Shown here piece by piece: positions 47,291 through 58,120 of a stretch of DNA of 64,000 bases. Position numbers and translations under genes: made by a program. The stretch lies in contig CM051456.1 in the NCBI GenBank assembly GCA_028274465.1, forward strand, positions 7,937,545 through 8,001,544, given 5' to 3'. Below the pieces are notes generated by a model, which was given only the letters and a program-made list of their open reading frames with translations, was not told the DNA's origin and ran no database searches. How positions within the stretch are numbered: the first letter of the stretch is position 1; each line of letters begins with the position of its first letter. This DNA comes from Plantago ovata. Lineage: Eukaryota; Streptophyta; Magnoliopsida; Lamiales; Plantaginaceae.

Positions 47291-50241
47291 ATCTTCATTC
47301 CATAAGCTTGATACGCCAATGCACTATAGACCGAACAAAATTAAACCAATCATGCAAACAAATAATGTCCAATGTCAAGGAGAAATCAATAAGTAACAAC
47401 GTCTATAAATATAAAATAAATTTCAAAGTAAGAGATTCCAACGCATTGGAACAAACAGTTATCGCCCTACCATATAAGAATCTAAACGCATTGGAAAAAT
47501 TTAAATGTTTGGAATAAAAGACAACCTTAGCATCGGAACGTGAACTAAGGTGCTGATCTTTCGGAGGGTTGTGAGCTTCACGTGGAACGTCCTCAATATT
47601 ACCCTTCTCTCATTTATCCTCCTTCAAGCATAATATAGGTGACATAAAGAAATAAAGATTTGAAAAGCAAGAAAGCAAGAAAAATTTAAATGTCAACTTT
47701 GATGAGGAAGTTCATAGTTGGTCCGGTTTCACGGTTTTGCTTTAGTCAGAAACTATCGTAATGGTTGCATGAATGGTACCTGAAAATCAATAGAGTTAGA
47801 GTGAAATGACACCAATAATACAGAGAAGAACAATTCTTAATATACTTGCACAAATATGATCATGCGATCTAATTTTTCTTCACAAGGCATAAAAGGTCAT
47901 CCTGTGAGTAGGGCTGTAGGCTCGACTCGGTTAGCACAATGCACTTGCTGCTCGAACTCTTGCTCGAACTCGATCGAGCCTCATAACTTGTGCTCTAGCT
48001 CGACTCGACAAGTATTTTATACTACTCGAGCTCGACTCGTGAGCTCGATTTATTTTTCAAAATTCTCTGCCTGAAACTCAAAAACTCAGATATAACTCGA
48101 CTCGTGAGCTCGAAAAACTACCAAGCTCGAATTTTGCTCGGCTCGTGAGCTCGAAAAACTACCGAGCTCGAATTTTGCTCGACTCGTGAGCTCGAAAAAC
48201 AACAAAATTCAAATGGATTGCAAATCAAAAGCTGAAATTTCTGCTCAAATAAGTTAAAGTCATCTATCCATAGTATCTTACAAACCAGCAAATAATATCT
48301 AGGCTAAGGCTTCATACTATCCAACAAGTCAAAATTCTGCTCAAAATAATCTTACAAGTCAAAGGAATTACACAAGCATAAAATTCAATATTAATGCTTC
48401 AAGAAACTCAACAAAACTAGCTTGATATTATAGCAGGCAACTTCAAGTCCTTTCCAGCTTTGTAATCACCAAAACTCCATCCAAGCCATAGACATTTAAG
48501 CTGGAATACACCTGTTTAAAAATGAGAACATTTAGTTAGAATCAAGTAAATACCTGCACAAACCTGGACCATGAACTAGTTGAATTGACAAGTATTAAAC
48601 TAGCTGAAATTGACAAGTAGAAATCTGAAAAGAATTAATAATGGAAAGTAGAGTTCAATACCACCAAGTAACCCAGCAAAGAAGTAAACAGTAGGCACAG
48701 CTCGGGATAAATGACTCTACTTCTCAACATTAACAGGTTGTGGAATATCAAGAAAGTGGACAGCAGGAAGCCAGGCCCAAGAAAGAAAGGAGAAAAGAGA
48801 AAGAAAGAAATAGTAATTCAAGAAAATAAATTAAGTGTAGATATCATCACCTTTGATCTGAGTATTCTACAATTTTTTTTTATTAAAAAAAATAACAGAA
48901 CATTATGATTATAGTCTATAGATCTTGGAAAGCAAAAGCCAAACTGAACTCAATCAAACAAGATAATAGCATCACAGAATAGCCCATATATGTATAACTC
49001 AATATGCAGGAAAGGGGACAAGAGTAAACAGATCGAAACATTGAATAGATCGAGTTTGAAATATTGAAACAGATCGAAATATTGAACATTGAAAACAGAT
49101 TTGAAAACTCGATTATTCAAGAGTAGAGTACCTTCTACTGTGTGCAGATCGGACGAATAGAGGTGGCAGATACTGGATAGACGGCGTCACGGGCATCAAC
49201 GACGGTGGACGGTGGTCTAGGTTTGTGAAGTGTAAATTGTGAAATGAGATTGTGGGCGGCTTTAAGTTTAAGTTGAACATAAGCAATCATAGAAGTTGGA
49301 AAAGAATCAATCTCAGGCAAGAGAAAGAAAACAAGAGAGTAAAATAATTAAAGGTGGAACTAGTGAGAAAGTATTTGAAACAAGAATGCTCGGTTTAGAA
49401 ATTAATGGGCAAAAGTTTAAGAAGAAGAATTATAAAATGGTGAGATTCATGATAGAACTGTATGAAGGGAATTGAGGTGTTCTCGAGTTACAAGTGAAAG
49501 AATAGATAACCGAAGTCAAGGGTAAAGGAGGCAAATGGATATGATCAACAATCGATGATATCATAAAGTCCATTGAATGTACGTAGCAAACAATAATATA
49601 AGTATGATCGAGAAATGTATCGAATGACATATGACACATTAACAATAAATTGCACATATGATAGCGAAGATAAATGTCCATTTTTTCCAGGGCCGGATGC
49701 CCAAACGGTATAAGAAGGAAAGGCGAATACTTACCACTTTCACACATATTACATGCCTGAGTACCTCCTGAGTTGGGTCGAGTACTTCCAACCTTAATTG
49801 TACCTATATACACATGCATATTATTTCTGTTCATGAATATTCTGGCTTGAGTATGAATTTCAGACTTCTAGAGTGAACTGCTAAAACGCAGTTCAAAATT
49901 ATACTGAGATGATTCCACGAATAACAAATATAGTAGTAGTAAAAAAAAGTCCAATAAACTAGTGAAAATGAGAGATTGAAGAAATGTTGTAGAATACTAA
50001 TGGTGTTGGTCACAAATTGAGTAGAAGACATAAAGAATCAGATATCCAAATCACAAACAAAAGGGAGAGAAGTTGAGTTGCAAACTCATAACACATCAAA
50101 ATCACACTCAAACACATCACTAATCTCATACAATTACCACTGTGCATTTATCAACCATGATTTTGGAAAGCCTGATGAACAAAGAGCCATAAAATTCTCG
50201 TATCAAAAGCAAGTCATTTTTCACAAACGTGTCCTCTTCTC
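47291..50241. other. Repeat-derived intergenic DNA
   Basis: No convincing gene. The GAGCTC-rich tandem repeat (48101-48203) is listed separately. ORFs at 47856, 49135 (minus) and 49430 (minus) match no family I recognise. A block at about 50035-50110 resembles part of the intron repeat at 51.2-51.5 kb. Confidence 0.4.
48101..48203. repeat. 41-bp tandem repeat rich in GAGCTCG
   Basis: Units starting CTCGTGAGCTCGAAAAAC begin at 48101, 48142 and 48183, about 2.5 copies with few mismatches. The surrounding 47940-48100 is also full of CTCGACTCG and GAGCTCGA motifs, a composition seen at ends of some plant transposons. Confidence 0.8.
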
Positions 50242-52590
50242 TTAAGCAATAGGCTTTTCTGCATCACAAACTGGTTTCTGCTCCTCAGTATTCTTTACTT
50301 CCAGTGTTATGGCTTTCTCTTCTGGTTTCTTTTCCTCGGTTTTTTCTGTCTTTGGTGGCTCAATTACTTGTTTATCCTCTACTTTCTCTTCAGTTCTCTT
50401 TTCCTCTGCTGTAGGGGCTTCTACTGCTTCTACTTCTGCCTCGGTTTTATTTTCCTCTGCCTTTGGAGCTTCAGTTGCTACTTGTTTTTCTTCCTCTGCC
50501 TTCTCGGCTTCCATTGCTTCTATTTTCTCCTCAATTGTCAATTCCTTCGCCTTTGGAGCTTCTGGTGCTTCTACTTTTCCTCAGTGTTCTTTTCTTCTGC
50601 TTTTGGGGCTTCCAATGCTTCTGCTTCCTCCTCCGTTTTCTTTTCCTCTGCCTTTGGTGCATCTATAGTTTTGTCTTCCTCTGACTTGGTGCTTCCAATG
50701 CTTGTCCTTTCACCTCCGTTTTCTTTTCCTCTGCATGTGGTGCATCTATGACTACCACTTCTTTAGTTTCAGCCTTAACTAGAGCATCAGTTACTGTTTG
50801 AGTAGGTTTAACAATCTCATCTTGCTTCTTGGCCTCAGTAGCCTCCTCTTGTTCCACTTGATCTGGTGTTACTTTTTTCCCTTCCATCTGTTAAATTGTT
50901 CAAACAATCTTCATGAGAAACGATCAGGCATATCTAAGTTATAGAGTTACTATATTTTGTCAAAGTCTAAAGTAAATTGCCCTCCAATATCAGCATTATC
51001 CTGCTACAATGAATTACAAAACCAGCAGGCTTTGTGTGCTCTGTACCATAGTAACATGATCACATATTCTCCACGAAAGACATAGTGCTATTACCAAAAC
51101 AAATGTGCAACTTTTATGCCTACAATCAGGTGACAAGGGAAAAGAAGAAACCAGATAGGACACAAAAGTAAGTTCCTCGCTCAAGGTGCCAAGAATCATT
51201 CAAGTACACAGACTAAAAGGTCAATAAGTGGTGGGGAAACAGAAGATGACCTGTTTAATTGTCCTTTGAGTAATAACAAAAACAAGGAGAAAAGTTAAGC
51301 AGCAAACTCATCATATAAGAAACAACACTCTATGCCTCTATGGCAAAAACCATTCGAGTACACAGGCTAAAAGGTCAATAAGTGGTGGGGAAATAGAAGA
51401 TGACCTGTTTAATTGTCCTTTGAATAATAGTAACAAAAACAAGGAGAAAAGTTGAGTAGCAAACTCATTATATGAGAAACCACAATCTATGGGATGAATC
51501 ATTGTTGATAGACAAAAAAGGTCACAGATGGTGGGAAAAAAGGAGATGAACTGTTTAGTTGTCCTTTAGGCTAATAATATACGGCAGGGAAGAAAAAGAT
51601 GAAGAATAAACGAAGACTTAGAGCTAATAAACAGATTAAAGTAAACAACTGTGTGCCTCCACAGAACCAAACGGAGCATGACTAAAAATAATAGCTAAAG
51701 GGCCACCATTCTTCTCAGCTCTCAGCATTAAAAGAAACTTGAGGAAATTAATCAATCAGAAAGTAAAATCGCAGGTAAGTTATGGCTTATAGGCCATAGC
51801 TCAAGCAAAGTGAACTGTGAGTCAAAACTAATAAACAATACTCGTATATCCAGTTCATTATAGTGAAGCTATTTGCACCATATTCGAATATGAACACTTA
51901 CAAAACTGCTTACAGTAGTATATATTTATGACACCCTTACCCCTAACCTATCAATTAAGATCCTCTGCTAGAAACTTGCACAGAGCTGAATGTCGTACAA
52001 CACATCAAACATAGTTGCAGGAGCATATCACCACTCGATTCTCTACGTCAACTAGCAAAACTTCAATCCCAACACAATCACCATTCTAACTCTTCACGGA
52101 TCAGATCATAAGAGAGACTACAACAGCCAACATGTAACTGGCACATGAACACAACAACCAGTAGAATAACATTACTATAGACCTTCATCATATTCCACTG
52201 ATCTACTCACAAACATTAGCCTAAAAGGATACCCAGTCAATTAGTACTAAATTTCTCAACCTCATGTAGTATGCAATTGTGAAATCTCAAACACCAAAAG
52301 CACATAAACATACTAATCACAATGAACAAATCAGGTACTACATCAATAAATTTACAGATGAATATAGATATAGTACTACATTTAGGAGAAAATCGATTGT
52401 ATTTTACCTCATTGTCCTTAAGCAAGTGGCCGAGCGATTGGCGGTTGGCATCATCACCGTCAGTTGCGGCCGCCGGCTCCTTCTTCTCGGCAGCCGCGAA
52501 ATCCTTTGTTAGCACCTCCGGCGCCGGCTCGGGAGCCTCACCGCCGCCGCCGTCCTTGAGCACGCTAAACTTAGTTGCACAAGCTCCCAT
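50242..52590 (-). CDS. Acidic Glu/Ala/Lys-rich protein with probable lipidated MGAC N terminus, two apparent frameshifts
   Basis: Exon 1 is 52408-52590 (61 codons, MGACATKFSVLKDGGGG...) and exon 2 is 50242-50887, joined in phase 0; about 276 residues if the frame were continuous. MGAC is a classic N-myristoylation (Gly2) plus palmitoylation (Cys4) context, suggesting membrane attachment. The rest is repetitive, with APKAEE / EAPxAEEKxTEE units, likely disordered or helical. I do not recognise a named family. Exon 2 has two breaks, near 50686 and 50576, each corrected by one extra A on the coding strand within an A run; the periodic repeat continues in the shifted frame across both. So it is either a young pseudogene or the run lengths are miscalled. 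Without correction the protein would end after about 135 residues. Confidence 0.7.
51198..51550. repeat. Three-copy tandem repeat of about 150 bp in an intron
   Basis: The phrase AAAAGGTCAATAAGTGGTGG...GATGACCTGTTTAATTGTCC recurs with anchors at 51219, 51373 and 51520 (periods 154 and 147); copy three is more diverged. It lies in the intron of the MGAC-protein gene. Confidence 0.75.
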
Positions 52591-53097
52591 TGTTCTTCTG
52601 TTGTTTGATTAGGTTTGTTGGTGAATATGAGGAGATAGATTTGTAGAGAGAGACAGAAGAGGAGAATGAGGAGGAGAGTAAGTATATATACATATAGGGT
52701 TACGGCGGCAAAACTGCGCCATTGCTGGTCCAGCATTGCTTTCTGGTCCGACACTCATTCGATCGATCCCCAGCCCTTTTCTTTTGGTTTGACCGTGCCT
52801 TTGACGAATTATTATTAGAATATTATTTATTTTCATGGTTTAAAATCTCGATCTCAAAGTAAGTTCAGTGATTTTAGCTACGAAACATGTGTGTTTTATT
52901 TCATGTGTTTTTAGTGAAAGCGGTATTCAACATAATTATTTATATTATAAAGAAATTTAACAAATACACTAAGTAAACACAACATGTACGGCAAGCAGGA
53001 AGCTCAACGATTACAACTAACTACACACAATTAAAATATAAGTAATATTAGCAAAACTGACACGCAAAACAATAAATACAAAACACTGGGGATTTAA
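52591..53097. other. Upstream region of the MGAC-protein gene
   Basis: Promoter and leader of the minus-strand gene (TATATATACATA near 52682), then AT-rich DNA. No other feature. Confidence 0.4.
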
Positions 53098-53100
53098 TGC

Positions 53101-53840
53101 GGTTTTGGCTCGATTGATGAGTCTACATGTGTTGAAACCAACAACAAATGATCGATCTCACTAATGAATATGAAGAGCCAATTACATAATCATACAATGA
53201 AGAATAAGCAACAATTACACAGTTTTATGTTGATTCTAGCTCAAACTATAACTAATCTTCCATTTCATGAAACACAAAGCAATAGCAACATTGTGAGGTA
53301 TGTCTCAAGCAACAAACAAAGATTTTATATGTAATCAAGTTTGATGTATCCCACTTTGACAACATTTTTTTGCATGTAGTGAATGTTCAGCTTAACCAAT
53401 GTTAGCAGTATGACTTTACTCACAAGTCACAATTAAATTTTAATGAAGACATATATATGCTTCAAAATGATTTGCATGTAGTGATGCTCGACTTAACAAG
53501 GTTTTGGCTCGATTGATGAGCCTGCATGTGCTGAAACCAACAAATGACCGATCTTATCGATGATGAGCCAATTACATAATTATATAGGTGAATCACAAAG
53601 AGATACTAGCAAGTAGCAACATAAATGTGAGGATATATAATTAAGCCGAAACTTGTGCTTGTGTCTTAAGAAACAAAGAACGATTTGATATGTAATCAAG
53701 TTTGATTTTCATCCCAGGTAGCTTCTTGAGCATTCTTTGCATGTAGTGAAGGCTTGGCATAAACCAATGCTACAGGGTATGCTTTTACTTAGAAGTCAAA
53801 ATTTAATTTTAGTAATGAAATACATTTACCACATTTGATT
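53101..53840. repeat. Diverged about 400-bp tandem duplication
   Basis: GGTTTTGGCTCGATTGATGAG at 53101 recurs at 53500, followed in both by ACCAACAA, GAGCCAATTACATAAT, TATGTAATCAAGTTTGAT and TTGCATGTAGTGAA. An extra partial TTGCATGTAGTGATGCTCGACTTAAC sits at about 53471 at the junction. No coding frame is preserved. Confidence 0.7.
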
Positions 53841-54344
53841 ACAAGTTGATTATGCACGTGCTTACACGACTTACAACTAGTGCAGAACGAGAAGATATTG
53901 GGAGGGAATACAAATTAAATTAAATTAAAATAATTATAATCAGTGTAATAATAATGAATTTTTAAGATAAGATGCTGTCTAATTTCCAACATTTTTACGG
54001 AAAACATCCAAGCATGTCTCTGTGTTGGCCATGTTTTTTCTCCAAGTTGATTTGGAGTTGAGACCATGTCTGTTAAATCAAATGTATCCGCGATTTTGTT
54101 GGTTTGGGCCCATAAATGCCAATGCGATGTGAGCATCTCTCGTGCATGAATCATTATTATTATTCAAAGCCACTTAACGATCTGTTTCAGTACAAAGGAG
54201 GTCCACTTTTAAGTTGTAAAGAGTAAACTTATTGAATTTAATGAATGCTTTCGCACCCTTCCTTTAAATTCTGGTCCGTCCCTGAGATATCAATGGTAGT
54301 TACGAAATAGATAAGCAATGCAGAGAGTATGATAGATGTACTAT

Positions 54345-55095
54345 CGACTAGGAGTGAGTGTGGGTGGGTGTAACTTTTCTAAAAAAAATTAGCCAACCCA
54401 TTGTATGCGGATAAATTTAATTATAAACTGCAACGGGTGAAAAAAACGCACAAACTGTGACGGGTTGGGTTATAAAATGCTCGGACGGATGGCGGACGGT
54501 AATTAAGAATATTCGAAATAAACTAAATATTATAGTTTAACACTAAAATTTATAATTTATATAAATCAAACTCGATTAACAAACAAACTACAAATAGTGA
54601 AGTTCAAAATGTAACTGACTGATACAATATCATCAATATTACATGTTCAAAATGAAACTAAGTTTTAAACATAGAGATTACAAGAGTCTTTGAATTGAAA
54701 TCAACAAATGTCATTACAATTAACAAGTAGCTCTCCTCGAAACTTCATGCTCACATGCAAAGAAGGCTCTTAAGAGTTGAAGACGATGAATTTGGGGCAA
54801 ATAGATTTTGAGTCTTTTGAGGGTTGGGCTTGGTTATATATAGTAGAGTGTTAAACCTAATTAACAAACTAAATAATAAATATAAAAAAAAAATATATAC
54901 GTTGGTGGGTTGGGCGGGTCGGGTGATGGCGGTTTACAAGTGCCAAACTACCGCCACCCACCCGACCCGTTGTGGGTTAAACATTGTTTCAAATCGCGGG
55001 CGGGTATAATACAAAGTAAACCGGCAGGTGCAAATTAAAGACGAACAGTTTGCGCGGGTGTGTCGGACGAGTGGTTTATGCTCACAAGTTATACT
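54345..55095. repeat. GGGTGGG/CGGGT-rich transposon-like block
   Basis: Starts with TAGGAGTGAGTGTGGGTGGG and ends with ACGAGTGGTTTATGCTCACAAG, with an internal imperfect inverted repeat at about 54903-54972 (GGCGGGTCGGGTG...CACCCACCCGACCC). Such GGGTCGGGT-type ends occur in hAT-like non-autonomous elements. The termini are too diverged to be certain. Confidence 0.35.
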
Positions 55096-55731
55096 CAATA
55101 TTTTGGATCTAAATTGTACTTCATTCCACTCACAAGCAACAAGAGAAAATAAAAATTAGCATTTGAAAAAAACAACCAACAGTGAGCTGATCAGTGAGAT
55201 AAGTTTTATGCCCTACAAAACATTACCACCTACAACAATTTAGAACTACTATTAAACTCACTTCTAAATTCTACTACATCTGGACATTTCAAAACCTTTT
55301 AATCTCTTCGACCAATCACACAATTCAAGACTAATTAAAGGAGGTAAGCAGTCGGTGTCCTCGTAGGTAAACCAAACGAACGAACGTTCATTAATGTCAA
55401 CCAACGTTCAATTTGAAATACACCTCTAAACCAGATCATAAGCTACACATAAGAGCATATATGGGCTGGACCACATTTATAGACTTCTTGTTTCTTGGAT
55501 GTGAAGTAGCCCATTTAGAAACTTGGGTTAACTATGCTTCTAGACTCCCTCCTCAATTGTTAAAAAAAATCCCTCAGTTTCACCGTAAACGTTGTATTTG
55601 AAATTTTCAACATCTATCTTTGACAAACAATTACTCTTAAATTAATGTTAGTCATATGTTAATCAGTTACATGAAGTCGATAACACCGTATTCTATATTT
55701 ATTGTTTAACATTCTCATACGTGTTAGTAAT
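55096..55731. other. Intergenic, no gene seen
   Basis: AT-rich DNA with no supported gene or repeat. Confidence 0.4.
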
Positions 55732-57526
55732 TGTAGGAAATTACCTCTAAGGTTAATGCAGCGGAATTCGAAAATTTCCTACATGAATCGTTGATTGAAT
55801 GATTATTTAACATGCTCTATACAAATGACTTACCCGTTATCCAGCTTCCATGAATCATTGATCTAATCATGATTTTGTTCTTCAAAGAACAATTGATGAT
55901 CTTCTAAAGAATCTGACTGAACTCAGAACAATTCTAAGCTGCCTACGTACCCTCAGGATCAAGTCAACGTAGTTCAATTCTTCGTTGATGAATTCTCCAT
56001 GGATGCTAGGAAATCCATATTCAAATCTACATTAAGCAAAACAAGAAATCTCAAAGATCATAATAAAATGAGAATTGATCAAATAAGAAAAGAAAAGAGT
56101 TAGAATGAATACAACCGTGTCGAAGAAACCCAAAAGATGAAGAAAGCTCTTAGCCACACCCCAACAACAACATGTTTCATCATTCAGCAAAAAAAGATAC
56201 TGCGGCCGCAGCAACAGATAGATAAAACTCTGATTAGGTAATTTGCATGGGCCTGGCCCAGTTGGTATGTGTGCAGGCTAATATTCTGGAGGTCACGGGT
56301 TCGAAGACCATCACTAGCAATCTTTTTCTTTTGGGCTTTTAACACTTGAACCTCATTCTAAATTGGTTCAAATGCACATTCTAACTTTTATTAATTAAAT
56401 CCAATTTAATATAATTATTCTTTTCTTCTTTTATTGATTAAATCTAATTTAATTAATTTACTTTTTAAAAGTATAAATTAATCCATTGAATCCAGTTCAA
56501 CTTAATTAATTAGTTGTTACTATCGAATAAATCATTCTCAATAATATTAAATTAAATATTTACCAATCCAATTGATATTTATTTAATATATGAATTAAGC
56601 TATAAATCTAATTTTAACTTAATTAATGATTTCCATCAAATGAAATTGATTTCCATCAAATGAAATGTCCTTGACAATAGTAAATCAAATGTTATCAATC
56701 CAATTGACATTTAATTTACCCTAATGCTTAATCGGGAGAATCATCACCTAGTTGTATATGACCCATAGGCCCTCACATATCATGCAATGATCAAATCAAG
56801 GTCTCAATGAATATTCCTAGACTATCATCACTAGACAATACTAATATGTAAGAAACGTTTGTTGAGGAGATACAAACTGCATGTGATGTAGAGTACTTTG
56901 ATGATACGGTCCTTTCATTCTCGCATACTCGAATGAATCTAGAATATGGATTAGTGTCTATTCCAATAACTCATCCATTGTCTCTCAATCTTCTTAGTCG
57001 ATCTAGATGATTATGTCCAAACACCATTTTGACATATATATTTGCAGTGGCCACTGACTAACGATCGCACTAAATATGAGATGTAGAGTATTCTCTCCTT
57101 GAATCTATTCGGAGGAATGAATCCTGATCTTAGTCCAATCACTCACACCATATGCTTCCTAATATACCCAACGCATGTCGTATTTACCCTACTTTAAGAG
57201 TGCAAGCGTTGCGCATGGTCAAAGTATATTATTCCACATATGATGTAGTATTGACCTCAAGTATGAGGACTATTACACCACCCTACAATCCGATACTCCC
57301 ATAGACACTTAAATAGAATTTACCAAATGGTTTCTCGGCTGGACATGCCAACACTCTCCAAAGTGTCCATGTGTCCATCATGAATAACCAAGCTATTCGC
57401 AGCAGTGAGAACTACTACATCCTCGAAGGATCTGATGCAACACATGTTAGTCTCTATCGCATCATTGATATCCCATATCTCAATGACCATCAACTAGTGG
57501 CTAATTTTAGGACTTAAGTTCTGACA
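55732..57526 (-). mobile_element. Large LTR (about 1.8 kb) of a minus-strand LTR retrotransposon, with nested insertion
   Basis: On the minus strand it starts TGTCAGAACTTAAG and ends TTTCCTACA, giving TG...CA ends. It is directly preceded by a purine-rich AGTGGGAGCTTGCG (57527-57540), like a copia polypurine tract, so this is a 3' LTR or its remnant. No gag-pol lies within the following 600 bp and no second LTR is visible, so the rest of the element has been lost. A SINE is nested at about 56256. Confidence 0.55.
56256..56332 (+). mobile_element. tRNA-derived SINE nested in the LTR
   Basis: GGCCTGGCCCAGTTGG (box A-like) and GGTCACGGGTTCGAAGACC (box B-like) are spaced about 30 bp apart, followed by a T-rich end (CTTTTTCTTTTGGGC). 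Typical plant SINE head and tail. Confidence 0.6.
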
Positions 57527-58120
57527 CGCAAGCTCCCACTAACTTGGTGATTATCTTTAGTCCTTGGGAACATCTTAGAGAATAATTCAAACAACCAAAT
57601 AATCTATTCAGTAAATGTAATACCAATTGTATTTATGTATGCTTAAATAAATGTAACATAAATAAATACCAATAAGCTGAATGCGGTAAAGTACATATCG
57701 TCCTTAATATTGGTTGTCTTTAGAACATATATACTTTCAATACGTACTTATGCTAGTCGTGTGGATATATTTATTTATTTATTTATTTTTATTATTATTA
57801 TTTTTTTTTTTTGAATGATTGTGATTTAGCCTTGACAATTTGTGTTTAAGGTGATCTCATCACAATGTGAAATAAAGTATAGGTGTTGTATCTTGACTCC
57901 AAATATATAATGTGCAAATCCTTTCATTCATAGTTCTTCAAATAAATCACATATATTTTCCATTTTTCCTCGCTTCACATGTTACATCTGAGAGGCCCCA
58001 CAAGGCCCCGCAACATATTTTTGCAGTTAATGCCTCTTAAGGAAATTAATCTAAGCTAAACATAAATGTATGTTGGAACGTACTACAAAGGTTGCATATA
58101 TTTCACCTAATAGACCTAAT
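57527..58120. other. Retroelement remnant and AT-rich DNA
   Basis: The polypurine tract and adjoining spacer of the lost LTR element, an (ATTT)n/(TTA)n run near 57768-57810, then the 3' flank of the transporter gene. No gene. Confidence 0.45.

Noticed and set aside
49430..49834. 134-codon minus-strand ORF
   Set aside because: Cys/His-rich by chance composition; no spacing of a known zinc finger and no splice context.
50309..50751. Plus-strand ORFs with Ser/Phe/Leu-rich repeats
   Set aside because: Antisense reading of the Glu/Ala/Lys repeat gene.
54824..55009. 61-codon ORF in the GGGTGGG-rich block
   Set aside because: It is produced by the inverted-repeat transposon-like sequence, not a gene.
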